A stretch of DNA of 64,000 bases from Limnephilus marmoratus. Its lineage: Eukaryota; Arthropoda; Insecta; Trichoptera; Limnephilidae. The notes below the pieces were generated by a model. The model was not told the origin of the DNA and did not search any database. It saw only the letters and a list, made by a program, of their open reading frames with translations. The translations under genes were made by a program, and so were the position numbers. The number at the start of each line of letters is the position of its first letter. Within the stretch, counting starts at the first letter, position 1. Of the stretch, positions 11,801 through 22,515 are shown one piece after another. The stretch lies in assembly GCA_917880885.1 (NCBI GenBank), contig OU862908.1, forward strand, positions 13,069,501-13,133,500, read 5' to 3'.

Positions 11801-12210
11801 CTAATATTATAATCGTGAAAGTTTGTATAGATGTATGTGTGTATGTTACTATTTCACGCAAAAACTACTGAATGGATTTTAATAAAACCTTACAATAATA
11901 TATCTCATACATCAGAATACATATACGCTATATATATATAATGGTAAACTCTGGCGTTATGAAATTTGTGTAAATGAAAATGTGTGTATTTCGTATATTT
12001 TAGCGGCAGGGAGGAAAGACAGTGGGAAGGGGAATGGAGGAGGTGGAGCTCGCGGAGAGAGAAGAGACGAGGGAGCGGGAAGGCGGGCAAGGTGGAAGGG
12101 AAGGTGACGCCCCAGGAAAGGACATGCTGGGAGAATTAATTCATTTCTTTGAATGGCCTTGCAACGCATGCCGGGAACCAGAAAGTTTAAATAAATACGA
12201 TAGATAGGAT
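11800..12210 (-). repeat. Dispersed repeat D copy (with RTE-like flank)
   Basis: On the minus strand GGTTCCCGGCATGCGTTGC begins near 12181. It is followed by CCATT, ATGTCCTTTCC and a C/T-rich spacer, as in the copies at 28899-29350 and 53075-53461. The plus-strand segment 11818-11890 (GAAAGTTTGTATAGATGT, TTTCACGCAAAAACTACTGA) is a very common insect retroelement word. Confidence 0.5.
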
Positions 12211-14630
12211 GTGACCCAAAGATATTGAAATATAAGTAGATGTGCTATCTGCTGTTTTTACTATGTGGGTCTGCGCTCCCGGGTGTCGTCGATATTGTTT
12301 ACCAATTAACAAATAAACTAAAAGAACAAATAATTAACGAATAAACCAAACGAACGTTAAACTAAATGAACGAATTCTTTCCTTATTCAAAATATATTGT
12401 TAACCAATATTAATGCACATTTTCAAAAAATCAACAAAATGAACAAATTCTTTTCGTATGAAAACTACGCTAATTAGCGCGTAGTCCGGCGACAGTTGCG
12501 CGGACACCATAGCATATCTCTTCTGTATTTGAATATCTTTGATGTGACCCATATCCTATTTTTAAGATCGAATAACATTTCAATGAGAGAAAATAAAACT
12601 GGGATATAATCATATTTATAAGTATTTTATTGGAATTATAAAGCTTTGAATTTAAAACTGATCTAAGGTGAAGAATGAATCTGATGAATTTCGACTAGTT
12701 TGTTAATATGAAAACCACCGTAAATCGCAGCGTTCAGTAACTTGCAGTCGATTTCTTAACGCCCCCTCATTTTCTTTCAGCCTTCTACTGCCCCCCTCCT
12801 GAAATCCTCCAGTGCCCACAAGAGGGCGTTATCGCCCACTTTGAAAAATTCTGTCATAGATATAATTACATAAAATTTAAAAAATATATTAGATTGTTAT
12901 TTAACTTAATTTTTTTAAAAGTGATGTGATCATTATAAGCAGAATTGTTATGCAAAATTTGATGGTGGCAGATTTAACAGCTGTCAAATTGGAATGTACC
13001 CATAGTCACGCGTTCATCAATTTTGGGTACAAATTTAATCCTTATTTTAATCGTAGATAAAAACCGATCCCGAATAACCTACCCGCTACAACAGAGTTCA
13101 GAATAAGGCTAGTATTTGGAGATGAGAATGGAGAGGAATGGAGGACAAGGGAGATCGCCAGGGAGGAACACAGCGTTAAGATGAATCTAAATGCCCGCTT
13201 TACAGGGGCGAGAAAGCTATGATTCGAGTAATGAAAATCGTGATTGTTTTGTGTGTTGCATAGGCTCAATGTTTCCAGACTTTTGATTTTTTGTCGTACG
13301 TGGTCAAAATAGGAAGGAAATTTAAGGTTGGAGGTAATAATTGACTGAGCGTAGTTCTGTTTTAACTCGGCCCTTTTGCATTTCGTTTGTCTCTAAATTT
13401 GTTTGTACATTTCGTTTCCGATTCAATGTGGATGCTGTTTTAAGCTTTAATGGTTTAGTAGTAAAATTATTTTGTTCAAGTGTGTTTATTTGGGCTTTTT
13501 TATTCAATTTAGTTTTATATTGTGGTACCTACCTACCCGCCTGAAGAAAAATTGAAAAAGCAATTGACATTGAGATAATAACATTTATTAGAACAAATTG
13601 TATAATTGCTGACATAAAAAAAAACAATTAAAAATACTTAAATCATATGGTTTAAAATTAAATTTGTCGGTTTTTAAGTCTACTAAATTTTAAAATCATG
13701 ATTTCTATGGAAATTTTGCTTTCGATTTATTAAATACGAGAAAATTAAAAATATTTTGTTTTTGAACGCGTAGACTACTTCACTGTTCACAGAACAACTA
13801 CTATGTATCTACCCTTACTTTAGTGGTGGTCCGTGACTCTGTGGGATAGAGTGGTAAGATTTGAAAAATACGACGTTATTGATATTGTGGTGGCAGAAAA
13901 TAATTTTTTTTTTCAAAATTAAGGCTTTGGCTCCTCAAATTGAAAAAAATTCATACAAAAAATCGTAGTCTGAGAAACTTAGCCTTTTGTTTAGAAAGAG
14001 ATGCAGCCAAGATAAAATGACAAAAGCGTTATGCACAAAATGTTAAATATTGCAAAAACACTAATAATTATTCAGGTCTGAATACTTGAAAGCCTTGAGT
14101 TTGGGGTGTCCTTCTGTACGACGTATTCCATCAATATTCCACTGTATTTTCAGTCGGTTGCTCTTCACAATTCCTAATGCATAGGCAGTCTTTTTTGTTG
14201 TCTTGTACTTTCCTACAATTTCTATATTTTTGGCCATGGAAAGCCTTGGTTAGATACTCTGTCTCTCCTGGATATTTTGGTAATCTCTTTTATATTCCCG
14301 AGTACTTTTTAAAAAATAAATCATGTTTAATACTCTTCATTCGTGCCTTGCATAGCACGTTTTGTTTTCTGTAGCCTGCAGAAATAGGTTGGTATAAATT
14401 ACGGTTGTCTGTGATGTGAAATAGTCCTGCATAACGAACTCAAATTCGTTTGAAATATTTCAATATAGTAAATGATGATTGTGTGAATTCAGAAAAGCGA
14501 TAAAGTAGGTTCTAGATAAAACATACCAATTTACTTTCGGTATTCATTCGAAAGGTAAATTTCCGACATCTTCCTAAATATATTATAAAATAAACATATT
14601 ATAAAATAATCAATATTTGATTTTGGAAGA
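12211..14630. other. No recognised feature
   Basis: Mostly AT-rich. Short antiparallel frames at 13322-13544 (plus and minus) are mirror artefacts. I see no repeat arms and no coding signature. Confidence 0.35.
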
Positions 14631-14634
14631 TAAT

Positions 14635-15260
14635 AATCCTGATGCAAAAAAGTCGGGTTAGTTACACCATTTATAACTCGAGAACGGCTCGACCGATTTT
14701 TATGATCTGTTGGATTTTTCTCCGCCCTGAATAGCAGAAAAGCTATTAAAACATCGGAAAAATCTTTTCTCATGCATTTTGCGTGGAACGAATTCTCATC
14801 TGAAAGACCTGTTGGAATATTGTGATAAGTAATATTGAGTAGTGAGTGAATTCCAAAAGTTCAAAAACGTCAAATGTTAATGCGCTGATTGTTTTGCTTT
14901 TGTTCTTAAACATATACTGCTGCCCCTCTTTCTTGCACACTAAATTTTAACAGTCGAAAATTGGACAAACGATGAACGTATGTCTGCACCCCTCCAAAGT
15001 AAAAATACAATAATTATAATAAATCTCCCACACTCGTATAAAGAAAATTAAACGCAAATACGTAAGTAAGTGGAAAAGTAAGAAAATCACCAAAATTATA
15101 AATCCACAACGCCATCCCTGTTACTGACAAAAACCAAACGCGGACAGTTACGCATCGATAATTGCTTCATAAAAAAACTGAATTTAATTCAGCTAATAAG
15201 TTAACACAACAATTATTGATTCTGAGGCGGAACGAAGTTCACCGGGTCAGCTAACTAACT
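14635..15260. repeat. Retroelement-derived dispersed repeat
   Basis: Starts around TATAACTCGAGAACGGCTCG (14670-14690) and ends with GGCGGAACGAAGTTCACCGG and GTCAGCTAACT (15229-15255). Both words are typical of short insect RTE/SINE-like repeats. It is non-coding. Confidence 0.45.
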
Positions 15261-15660
15261 AACCATCACGCCGTTTCCCCGCAGGGGTAGGCAGAGAGGA
15301 CGGACCGCCAAACATCCCGGCCTTGGCACACATTCCTTGCCTCGTTTACATTCATACAACGTCTCATACATTCTCTTCTATTATTCTGACTCTTGACATG
15401 GCCCGACTCAAGTATCTGATTCACTTGGTCGTGCCATGTCTTTCTTGGGCGTCCTCGACTTCTTCTACCATTCACATTTGCTTCATATATTCTCCTTACA
15501 CTCCTTTCCTCGTTCATTCGCTCTACATGCCCAAACCATCGGAGCGTTCCTTTCTTGATCTTACTCATCACGCTTACATCAGCCTTGCATTCTTTGCGGA
15601 TTTCCACATTTCTCACACGATCATACATGGTTTTACCACACATACGGGTCAGCTAGTATT
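15255..15660 (-). pseudogene. LINE reverse-transcriptase C-terminal region
   Basis: A 125-codon open stretch on the minus strand (15266-15643). It reads KTMYDRVRNVEIRKECKADV, then LRWFGHVERMNEERSVRRIY, a basic GRRSRGRPRKTWHDQ block, and a terminal NEARNVCQGRDVWRSV-SAYP segment. The LRWFGHVERM and GRPRKTWHDQ motifs mark the C-terminal end of a large insect non-LTR retrotransposon group. The plus-strand fragment at 58600-58905 has the same KTMYDRVRNVEI motif. The 5' part is missing. It ends at CCGTTTCCCCGCAGGGG, immediately beside another repeat tail. Confidence 0.75.
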
Positions 15661-17030
15661 GTATAAATATATAAGCTTCACAAATCCTACAATATTATAA
15701 AAATAAAAATAAACGAAATAAATAAACTACTAAATAAATTAATGTTCTCTAAAACGAGCTTGAAAAAAAATCATTTTTCATATTATGTTTGGTTTATAAT
15801 TGTGTAATTTCTACTATTTAAAAAAACTCTAAAAATTATAGTAGGTACTTTATTAAAATTAAATAGTCATAAATACATTGGGAATTCATTTGTCAAATAT
15901 TTGTTTATAAATGTGTAAATTCTAAATTTTCAATTGTAAGTACTAAAATGGCCTGGAAAGAATCTCCTACTTGAGATCTCACTAAAGAAACCACTCGTTC
16001 TCTCTGAATGCAATTATTAATGTTCTCCAAAATGACCTTGAAAAAAAAAATCACTTCATTGCGATTCTTTCAAAGACATAAAAAAACCATCCCTTCGTTC
16101 AGAATACAATTTTTAATGTTCTCAAATGTTGTCTTGACAGTAGCAAATTCTTGTGATATCTTAAACGAAACCATTCCTTTGTTAAGAATATTATGAACTA
16201 AATATACAATTTGGCTGTCCTGAAACGGGTATACTTCCCAGTTGGACAGACAAAGTATCATTTTGTAATGTATTGTAATATATATGCATATATAAATAAA
16301 TTAAAGAAATTATAATAGCATCAAATTTGCAAAAGCGCCTTACAGATTTAATAATTCGTTTATAGTTGCACTATCGCCACGAGCAAGTAGGTATGTGTGC
16401 ATCATGTGCAATGTGCAGGGCGGCGCAATGAAGAGAATTGATTTGGTACACACGCCTGTATTTGTGCAACACAAAATCCTCTCACGGGAAGAGAAATCCC
16501 TGTGAATAGTTCCGTAACCAAACAGTTGTTGGGCCTAACACAATCATCCCCATTTCCATAACTCTGTTAGGGGAGCATTCCTGCGGTCAGTCTGTGTTCT
16601 GAACATATCCTCGTTCACAATGCTCAATGAACACATTCACATCGAACATGGTATCCAACATTGATAAAGAATCTACTCGATAGGTCGTTGGTCAAAAAAT
16701 AATTATATTTCGATCGTCCTGTTGATTAGTCAAACATCTTCAAATGTGTCGAGATGATGAAGAAAGCAACATTTGAATGCTCACAATAAATCAAAAATTA
16801 TTTACACTTGTCTGTGTTTTACGTATTAAATATGCTATAAAATAACACCAGGAAGAAATAGCATGACGGACCGGTACATTAGTATGACATTTTGAAATTT
16901 CCTACTGGTAACCCAGAGAACATCAATTTCTATTTACTTCAATACTAGTTTTTGTGCATTATAATTGATTTGTTGGTGCTTATGAGTAATCTGAGCATTG
17001 CACCAGAAAGAGGGTACACTTATACGTATA
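15661..17030. other. AT-rich sequence with weak internal repeats
   Basis: AATGTTCTC-(C/A)AAA and TTGAAAAAAAAATCA words recur at about 15743, 16020 and 16113, suggesting an old tandem duplication. Nothing codes. Confidence 0.35.
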
Positions 17031-17034
17031 ACTG

Positions 17035-17211
17035 CACTAGCTGACCCGGTCACGCATTGCTGTGGCTAAAAAAAAACAACGTCATCTACTGGATGGTTAT
17101 CCAACCTTTATGACCACCGCCGTCTTTGAGTTTATCGCGAAAAGACAGACAGATGCCGCGAAGGACATTAATTTATAATACTAAGAGATGGTGTGAAAGA
17201 TTATAATAATG
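17035..17211 (+). repeat. RTE-like short repeat
   Basis: Begins CTAGCTGACCCGGTCACGC and ends after GAGTTTATCGCGAAAAGACA, GACAGA and TTAATTTATAATAC. These are typical 5' and 3' words of truncated RTE-like insect elements. Confidence 0.55.
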
Positions 17212-17509
17212 TGCATGAAATGCTTGGGGTAACTAACGTATTTAAGTTAATAAGGATTAATACTGTATCCGTCTAAATAACTTTTCAATTACCGCAATGT
17301 AGGTACGTGACCATTTTTTTAGAAGACATAATGGGTATAGTAAGCTATCCGTAAAAGATAGATATATGCCTTCACGGACATTTTTGTAGATCTATAAAAG
17401 AGGAATATCCCACCATACATTGTTTTGTTATATCCCAAAAGGATTAGGCAGCGTTTTGTTTCAACCAATTTACACAAATCTTTGACAAATTGCATACTTA
17501 AACCTTCCT

Positions 17510-17632
17510 CACAAAACATCTCTATCTATTGGTGAAACCGCATGAAAATCCGTTCAGTAGTTTTCGAGTTTATCGCGAACAGACAGACAGACAGATGACG
17601 CGGGGGACTTTAATTTATAGTATGTAGAGATA
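17510..17632 (+). repeat. RTE-like 3' tail
   Basis: GAAACCGCATGAAAATCCGT, then GAGTTTATCGCGAACAGACA, a GACA microsatellite and GGGGGACTTTAATTTATA. It is the same tail class as the preceding repeat. Confidence 0.6.
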
Positions 17633-17907
17633 TCTAATAATTTGGTTAACAAAAGCCTTTTTTGTTTTTAAAATCATCGAAACACAATAATCAAAGTCAC
17701 CATTTCTGTCCGAATTATGTTTAAACGATTCATTATTTTTGATTTTTTATTCGTTTACCCATGTAAAGTATATTTACATCGGGTTTTTCAATGCCTGACT
17801 CACTAGGATATACCTATGTCGAGACAGGCGTAGAGGTACATAAATGAATATCATAGTTACAAGAATAAATAAATCGAATATTTGTAATCGTTAAGTCGAA
17901 TGTTGAT

Positions 17908-18153
17908 CGTGCCTCAGTTCTTAACTGTCCAAACGACCATTTTAGTTTTTGCTCAATCTCCACTTTAAAACTAAAAATAAAGTATAAAAAATGATAGTTA
18001 ATCGCTTAATTAAGAATTATTTAAATTAATGTGACCTTTGTGAGCTTTATCTTAAGTACCTACCATAATGTTTCATTGAAATAATGAAAGAAAACCTTCT
18101 CCTCCTGCAAATTTTTCAAATGGTCGTTTGGACAATTAAGAACTAAGGCGACG
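17908..18153. mobile_element. MITE-1 copy a (TIR CGnCCTnAGTTCTTAAnTG)
   Basis: A 246-bp element with inverted ends CCTCAGTTCTTAACTGTCC... and ...GGACAATTAAGAACTAAGGCG, plus internal ACGACCAT/ATGGTCGT. Copies lie at 20128-20389 and 41179-42263. It is non-coding. Confidence 0.75.
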
Positions 18154-20127
18154 TGATGTCAAAATAACAACATCAATAGGTCCATGGTGAACGAATTTTG
18201 TTTATTCATTCAAACGAATGAATCTAAACATATAACACTAATCGTTCCAAAAATATACACTGTCAGGTGAAGTTAGTTTAATTTTGCGGTCTTCGAATTC
18301 TAATCCATTCATTTTGATCAATAGATTATTTAACTCTTCGTTACTCTAAGCCTTAGAATCTATGGAATAACAACCTACGAATATTACTTTGACACGTAAT
18401 ATTACTTTGACGTAATACGTAATATTACTTTGACACCATTTCATTAGTGGGAGTTATTCGTTTCCCGTGTTTTAGATATCCTCTCCACTATCGAATAATT
18501 TAATGTCACGGTTTCCTCGTTGAGAGTCCATCTAGTGTAGTAAATTAATACAGAGATTCAATACCAAATAATATTTCCTACTGGGAAAACTGCCCAGCTT
18601 CGAGAATGTTTCCTAGCAACATGATAATTATTTCCAATTACTTGAGTTTGAAATTTCAGCGTTCATCTGAAATTCAGTTTTCCATTTCCTGAATTTCTAG
18701 TTCCAGCGCGGACAGTGTTGTTGAATAGAAACTTAAAAGCAAACCTCGGAGGACACTCTGGAAGTCTTTCAGGACAGAGTAACGATAATTGGTTTATATT
18801 TATAGCGCCGTTTTTGTGAAAATTCACCTAAGGGGCGCTGTTTGCAATAAACGCGTAAGTATGTTGGAGTTATTAGTTTATAATACGAATTGGAAAACAG
18901 GTACGAGGCGTAATTTTTTGTTTTGAAGTTATTATTTTTATAAAGAACGTTTTTCCCACGAATGGCACATGAGAATAAGGAGGCATACCAAAAATATTAC
19001 ATCTCATAAATATTTTTTTCCTTGATCCATCTAATTGATCATAAATCATTATAATGTTCAACTCTATATTACTAAATCCAATGTAATATACTTGTACTTG
19101 TAAATTATAATATTAATAATTTACATTACTAAATCCAATGTAAATATACTTGTACTTGTAATTTATAAAAATGTTATTAAAATCAGCACCATAACCATTA
19201 TACCTCTAAAACACGTACAGACAGCATAAAATGTACGGGGTTCTCTTCATAACATCTGTCAAAAATTCAAACCAAATGACAAGTTCGCAGAGAACAAACA
19301 ATAAATCCAGTGAACGTTAAATGTCAAATTTAAAAATTCACCTGAAATCAAAGTGTTGCCAAATAAAAATAAAATCAGTGTGGAATTTTACAAAATTAAT
19401 AAGATAATTTTCACGTAGTGACGTCACGAGCCCAAATAATGGATTTATTTATTATTAAAAAAAACTGTACATTTATAAAAAATTTTACTAACATTTTCGT
19501 AATCTTAGTAAAAAAAATCTATCCACAAGATTTTTTCCAAGTGGTTATGAAATCCATGCAAGTGGCCTATTAATAGACAATCAAATATGAAATTTGTCGG
19601 AAGTACCAACTCTATAAGATAAATTCTTGATAAAATAAAAATAGATATACATCCCAGGTTTGGAATGGTTTATATTGCAAGCAGGGTTTGTTTAACGGGT
19701 ATACGTAATTATTCTAATACCTTTCTTTCCATGTTCTTCTGTTACAAATACATGTTCAAATTTGTCAATAATGCATTCACTTCATAACATGAATAAAGTA
19801 TAGTTTTATATGGCAATAATATTTTTTCTGGGATTGGCGATGTAGTATATGTGTATATAGGTATATTCGCACACCGCGCCCGCTCGGAAAGGTTCGGGTT
19901 TCCGGAGATTGACGAGCGGGCACACAGTACAATGGAACAGCTGGCGTGTTCGACACAAATACTCACTTTTCGTAATAATAAAGCTAAATCTAACTGTGAA
20001 TAACAAATACACCGTATTAATAGAGAAGCGGATTAAGGCAAGTATAATTTTTATTTTTTCACCTTATCGGAAGATGCTCTCGTTATTGCAAAAAATTGCA
20101 TCTTATATCATAACGACTCTGACATTT
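18154..20127. other. AT-rich sequence with two short direct repeats
   Basis: The unit ATTACTTTGACACGTAAT or a variant repeats three times at 18382-18434. A 38-bp unit (TTACTAAATCCAATGTAA...ACTTGTACTTGTAA) repeats at 19068-19108 and 19122-19162. A GC patch at 19872-19920 (CGCCCGCTCGG...GAGCGGGC) has no clear function. Confidence 0.4.
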
Positions 20128-20389
20128 CGTCCCCTTAGTTCTTAATTGTCCAAACAACCATTCTGGTTTTTGTCCAATCGCCACTTTAAAATTTTAAAAA
20201 AGTATAAAAAATGATAGTTAATCGCTTAACCAAGAATTATTTAAACTAATAAGACCTTTATCTTTACGGAAATAGTTTTATCAAAAGCCCCTATCATCTA
20301 TCATAATATTTCATTGAAATAATGAAAGAAACCTTCTCTTCCTGTAAAATTTTCTAATGGTCGTTTGGACAATTAAGAACTAGGTGACG
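20128..20389. mobile_element. MITE-1 copy b
   Basis: 262 bp, with the same inverted ends (CCTTAGTTCTTAATTGTCC / GGACAATTAAGAACTAGG) and the same internal words (GATAGTTAATCGCTTAA, TTTCATTGAAATAATGAAAG) as copy a. Confidence 0.75.
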
Positions 20390-21075
20390 ATTTGTGAAGT
20401 AAGCAGAAGAACACACGTTGACACACCACGGATCGCTATATCTACTATCTACTACCCAAGGACGAGGAGAGTGTTATAGTAATTAATTTCTTTAACAAAA
20501 CAAAATTACTGCTTTTCAAAAACGAGTGGGCACTTTGGGCAACCATGTATGTCAAATGTACATTGATTTTAGTGTGGTCCTGTAACGTATTCAATTGGTG
20601 ATCAAACTGTATAGAATATTAACTGAAGGCTGTTCAATTCAATGGTGTTCAATAATCCAAATATGCCTAAATTAAGTCCGTACGTAGTGAAATTTGGTGG
20701 GCACCGAACTCATTTACCGTGTGATGTTGTGTGGTCGGTTTGCATTGGGGCTAATGCACCGCCATTGCAACGTTGGTTTTAATCCGCCCAAGCGGTAGAG
20801 ACTTTGCATAATTATAATCCCTTAGTGCGATCACTAAAATATCGGGAAACAGTATGAAACCATTTAAATATCTATGCCTTCCGCGTAATTATCTATTGAT
20901 GGCATAATAAGATTTTATTGCCAGTTTCAATGAGGCCGACGCGCGACGTTAGTGATTTCAACATTGCATACAAACAGTAACTTGACAAAAACGTACACCA
21001 AAAAGGAGACCTACCCTATACATTTTTTTAAACTTTTTACAAATCCAAATACAGCGCATAAAAATCCGCATTCGC
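20390..21075. other. No recognised feature
   Basis: Mixed-composition sequence. I see no repeat arm, coding motif or RNA. Confidence 0.35.
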
Positions 21076-21470
21076 GACGGCCGGCGTAGTGCAGCGGTAA
21101 GGCGCTTGACTCGCATTCCGAAGGTCGCGGGATCGAATCCCGGTGTGGCAAATAAATTTTATTTGATTAATTTGTGTATTTCACAATTTATTCATTTAAA
21201 ATAACATATAGTATATTTGCGGCACGTTCCAGAGTGGAAGATACTCTCAGTATTGCGCTGGTGTAAGAATACCGTTCAGAATCGAAACGTTGCCTGAAAT
21301 GGCTTTAGCCGTGTTTGGTGACCAGATCTGAATAGCCAGGTACTTCCCCACATTCCTCTTCCCTATCTCCTTCCCTACCCACTACCTTTAGCCTCACAAC
21401 GTACCTCCAGTCTTACTGGCTCCAGACGGGAGCAGTTGGGACTCTTGTGCGGTATTCATGTAGAAAAAAA
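21076..21470 (+). mobile_element. SINE-A, full-length tRNA-derived SINE
   Basis: The best copy of the family. The tRNA-like head has a consensus pol III A box (TAGTGCAGCGG, 21087-21097) and B box (GATCGAATC, 21131-21139) set in GGGATCGAATCCC. It is followed by AATAAATTTTATTTGATTAA, a body with TTTGCGGCACGTTCCAGAGT and GAAACGTTGC, a pyrimidine-rich stretch, GGCTCCAGACGGGAGCAGTT and a 10-nt A-tail. Other copies are at 3900-4090, 49125-49706, 49738-50970 (split), 52029-52410 and 55112-55525. Transcription would be by RNA polymerase III from the internal boxes. Mobility would depend on a partner LINE. Confidence 0.8.
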
Positions 21471-21559
21471 AAACAGCCGGAATGATTTACCGGCCTCCGT
21501 GTTTCCTCTCAAAAAGGGATTAGCTTACAAAAAGGGCTCTTTTCAAGACCCTTCAAGAT

Positions 21560-21892
21560 GTGTCTGCCCACCAGCTGCATGGTAGGCCGGTCCGGGAGAG
21601 ACTGGTTGAGGGAAACCTTGTGACCTCTTAAGCAGAACTCTTTTGGAACATCGCCTTCACCGCAATAGAAGGGATGGATTCATACGACTGTCACTCCTGG
21701 ACTCACTCCTGGACCCACTGACCCCCAGATTCCTACCCACCCCTCATATCTTATCCTTCCCAGAACTACCTCTCCTTTCTATCCTTTATAAGACTCTCCA
21801 CACATCATCTCCAAAGATAATATAGGCCCTGAGGGAAAATGTTTTCCTCAGGGCCTCCTCAGTAGAGTTATTGTACGAGTAAAAAAAATCCT
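21560..21892 (+). mobile_element. SINE-B copy, left member of inverted pair
   Basis: Ends with the family stem-loop GCCCTGAGGGAAAATGTTTT-CCTCAGGGC, CAGTAGAG and an A-run at 21881-21889. It lies about 50 bp from an oppositely oriented copy. Confidence 0.65.
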
Positions 21893-21944
21893 CTCGTTAA
21901 ATGAACCTACATAGGCCTTGAAGGAAACTATTTTCCTCAGTGCC

Positions 21945-22220
21945 TATTTAACAATAAATAACTTTTTTACACAGCTCTACACATGAGGCCTGGAGAAATA
22001 TAATTTCCATAAGGACCTACGTCATCTTTGGGGATGCTGTAAGGCGGGTCTTTTAAATTAAAGGAATGAGAGGAAGTTCTAAGAAGGAAAAAGGTAAGGT
22101 GCAAGACGATGGGTCGAGAGAGTCCTACTGGAGAGGCCAAATGATCTCCCTCAGCCAGTCCCTCCCTCAAAACCGATCCGACCGAGGACCGACGCATCCG
22201 CCGCCAAGACGTTGGTGACC
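21945..22220 (-). mobile_element. SINE-B copy, right member of inverted pair
   Basis: Minus-strand copy starting near TTGGCGGCGGATGCG (22210) and ending with CAGCATCCCCAAAGATGACG, the AAATTATATT stem-loop, GTGTAGAGCTGTG and T-rich flank. With the left copy it forms a large inverted repeat. Confidence 0.6.
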
Positions 22221-22515
22221 TGAATAATATACTTCTGAACAGGGATTCTTTTCATTAATTTTTATAGTGGAATAACGTTTAGAGTCAAAGTTAAACTGTA
22301 ATAACAGGTGAGCCAATGAAACGTGACTATTTAAAAACATCAGAAAACATTCAATAAGTTATCTTTGGTAAAATTTATTGATGAAAACATAATCTACACG
22401 AATGGAAATTTTGTGTAAGAGCACAATCGTTCATTTTTTTTTAAATAATGTCCTTGGGGTGGCCTGCATTTTGTAGCATACATTCTTGCAGCCTTGTTGC
22501 AAAGCTGCCCATATA

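Noticed and set aside
21076..21150. Genuine tRNA gene
   Set aside because: It has A and B boxes but a poor acceptor stem and runs straight into the SINE body, with further copies sharing that body.
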